From the NCBI GenBank assembly GCA_003520105.1, contig DOVL01000293.1, positions 1 through 6,332 of the forward strand: DNA of 6,332 bases, written 5' to 3'. A model generated the notes under the pieces. The model was not told the origin of the DNA. It did no database searches and saw nothing but the letters and a program-made list of their open reading frames with translations. This document shows, one piece after another, positions 5,257 to 6,332 of the stretch. Within the stretch, counting starts at the first letter, position 1. Each line of letters begins with the position of its first letter. This stretch comes from Lachnospiraceae bacterium. Lineage in GTDB: Bacteria > Bacillota > Clostridia > Lachnospirales > Lachnospiraceae. The translations under genes were made by a program, and so were the position numbers.

Positions 5257-6332
5257 TTGATAAATTCATCAGCAATCGTAAGCAAAATATGGGCACTCTG
5301 CAATCCTTTGCGTGATGATGGCCTCTCTTATGGCGATTATCTGGAACAGCTCACCTACCTTATCTTCCTGAAAATGGCTGACGAATATTCCAAGCCTCCT
5401 TATAACAGAGATTTGGGAATCCCAACAGGCTATACCTGGAATGACTTGCGTTTTGAAACAGGAGCCGATTTGGAAGAACAGTATAAGGATACGTTGGAGA
5501 AACTGGGGGAGCAACCGGGAATCCTCAAGAAGATTTTTCAGGGGGCTGTCAACAAAATCCATAACCCTGCCATCTTCAGCAAGATAGTAAAAACCATAGA
5601 TGAAGAAAAATGGTCTGCTATGTCTGCTGACGTTAAAGGTGAGATTTACGAGGGGCTGCTCCAGAAAAATGCAGAAGACGTAAAAAGCGGTGCAGGGCAA
5701 TATTTTACACCACGCCCCTTGATTAAGACCATCGTGAAGTGTGTCAGACCCAAGCCTATGAAGACCATTGCTGACCCTTGCTGTGGCAGTGGGGGATTTT
5801 TGCTGGCAGCAAACGAATTCCTTTCTAACGGCAAAAACTACAGCCTAGACCGCGATGAAAAAGAGTTCCTCAAAAACGATACCTTCTTTGGCAACGAAAT
5901 TGTGGTGAATACTTTCAAACTGTGTTTGATGAACTTGTATCTGCATAGTATTGGCGATATTTACAAAAAGAAGGATAAAGACGGAAAATGGGTAGAGCCT
6001 AAAGTTCCCATCACTAGAGGTGATGCTCTTTTAGCAGATGATGGTGTTAGAGTAGATTACGTACTTACGAATCCTCCATTTGGCAGGAAGTCATCTATGA
6101 CTTTTACCAATGAAAGAGGTGAGCAGGAAGAAGAAGATTTGACCTACAATCGGAGTGACTTTTGGACTACTACCAGCAACAAGCAGCTGAACTTTGTCCA
6201 GCACATCAATACTATGTTGAAAGTAGATGGAGAAGCTGCAGTAGTCTTGCCGGATAATGTGCTTTTTGAAGGCGGGGCAGGAGAAACTGTGCGGAAGAAG
6301 CTTTTAAGCACCTGTGACCTGCATACTATTCT
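5257..6332 (+). CDS. hsdM: Type I R-M methyltransferase subunit, N6-adenine (3' end beyond window)
   Basis: HsdM transfers a methyl group from S-adenosylmethionine to the N6 of adenine in each half of the HsdS-defined site; two copies join one HsdS. I translated the frame from TTG 5257 to the window edge without a stop: 358 codons, with roughly 120-160 probably missing given the usual 480-520. The N-terminal HsdM helical domain is recognisable (WALCNPLRDDGLSYGDYLEQ, about 12-31, then LTYLIFLKMADEY, 32-44). GQYFTPR (147-153) is motif X-like, DPCCGSGGF (173-181) is the SAM-binding motif I, and NPPF (272-275) is catalytic motif IV. The hsdS TAA lies in the same frame, ending three bases earlier, so translation cannot begin upstream of 5254. 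The next ATG (5374) would remove about 39 conserved residues. TTG is therefore the likely start. Composition (28 of 60 G+C in 5341-5400) resembles hsdR more than hsdS. Confidence 0.94.
   Translation, partial: MINSSAIVSKIWALCNPLRDDGLSYGDYLEQLTYLIFLKMADEYSKPPYNRDLGIPTGYTWNDLRFETGADLEEQYKDTLEKLGEQPGILKKIFQGAVNKIHNPAIFSKIVKTIDEEKWSAMSADVKGEIYEGLLQKNAEDVKSGAGQYFTPRPLIKTIVKCVRPKPMKTIADPCCGSGGFLLAANEFLSNGKNYSLDRDEKEFLKNDTFFGNEIVVNTFKLCLMNLYLHSIGDIYKKKDKDGKWVEPKVPITRGDALLADDGVRVDYVLTNPPFGRKSSMTFTNERGEQEEEDLTYNRSDFWTTTSNKQLNFVQHINTMLKVDGEAAVVLPDNVLFEGGAGETVRKKLLSTCDLHTI

Noticed and set aside
1..6332. CRISPR arrays, tRNA or rRNA genes, transposases, integrases or toxin-antitoxin genes
   Set aside because: I saw no regularly spaced repeats, no tRNA or rRNA signatures and no additional coding frames of this kind; the visible protein content is fully explained by rplJ, rplL and hsdRSM.

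Overview
The window reads as a conserved ribosomal-protein locus joined directly to a type I restriction-modification (R-M) operon. All genes are on the + strand. The Firmicutes-type L10 leader, strong GGAGG ribosome-binding sites and the L10 and L7/L12 sequences point to Bacillota. My feel for the two proteins favours Negativicutes (Selenomonas-like), but this is an impression and no search was run.

Positions 1-69 hold the 3' end of an L10 leader: a 10-bp GC-rich hairpin with a T run, plus an upstream segment that can pair with the hairpin's 5' arm instead. rplJ (L10, 112-654) and rplL (L7/L12, 749-1120) follow, separated by a 94-nt spacer with two small hairpins. A strong intrinsic terminator (about 1151-1201) closes the ribosomal unit.

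The 237-nt gap 1121-1357 holds that terminator, some short repeats and a plausible sigma-A promoter (-35 at 1310-1315, -10 at 1334-1339). The promoter drives hsdR (912 aa from ATG 1373), hsdS (376 aa from GTG 4123) and hsdM (TTG 5257, running off the right edge after 358 codons). hsdM has no stop inside the window. All three subunits appear intact as far as they can be read. HsdR has a PD-(D/E)XK nuclease and a complete superfamily 2 helicase motor. HsdS has two target-recognition domains, each followed by a conserved helix. HsdM has the SAM-binding motif and the NPPF catalytic motif of an N6-adenine methyltransferase. Together they should form a methylase (M2S1) and a translocating endonuclease (R2M2S1) that cuts DNA unmethylated at an asymmetric bipartite site.

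The system is a recognisable type I R-M system; I found no convincing evidence of a wholly undescribed system. The points worth a second look are its position where rpoB is usually found, the R-S-M gene order, the hsdS/hsdM junction (same frame, TTG start three bases after the hsdS stop), the much higher A+T of hsdS than of its neighbours, and the switch-like L10 leader.
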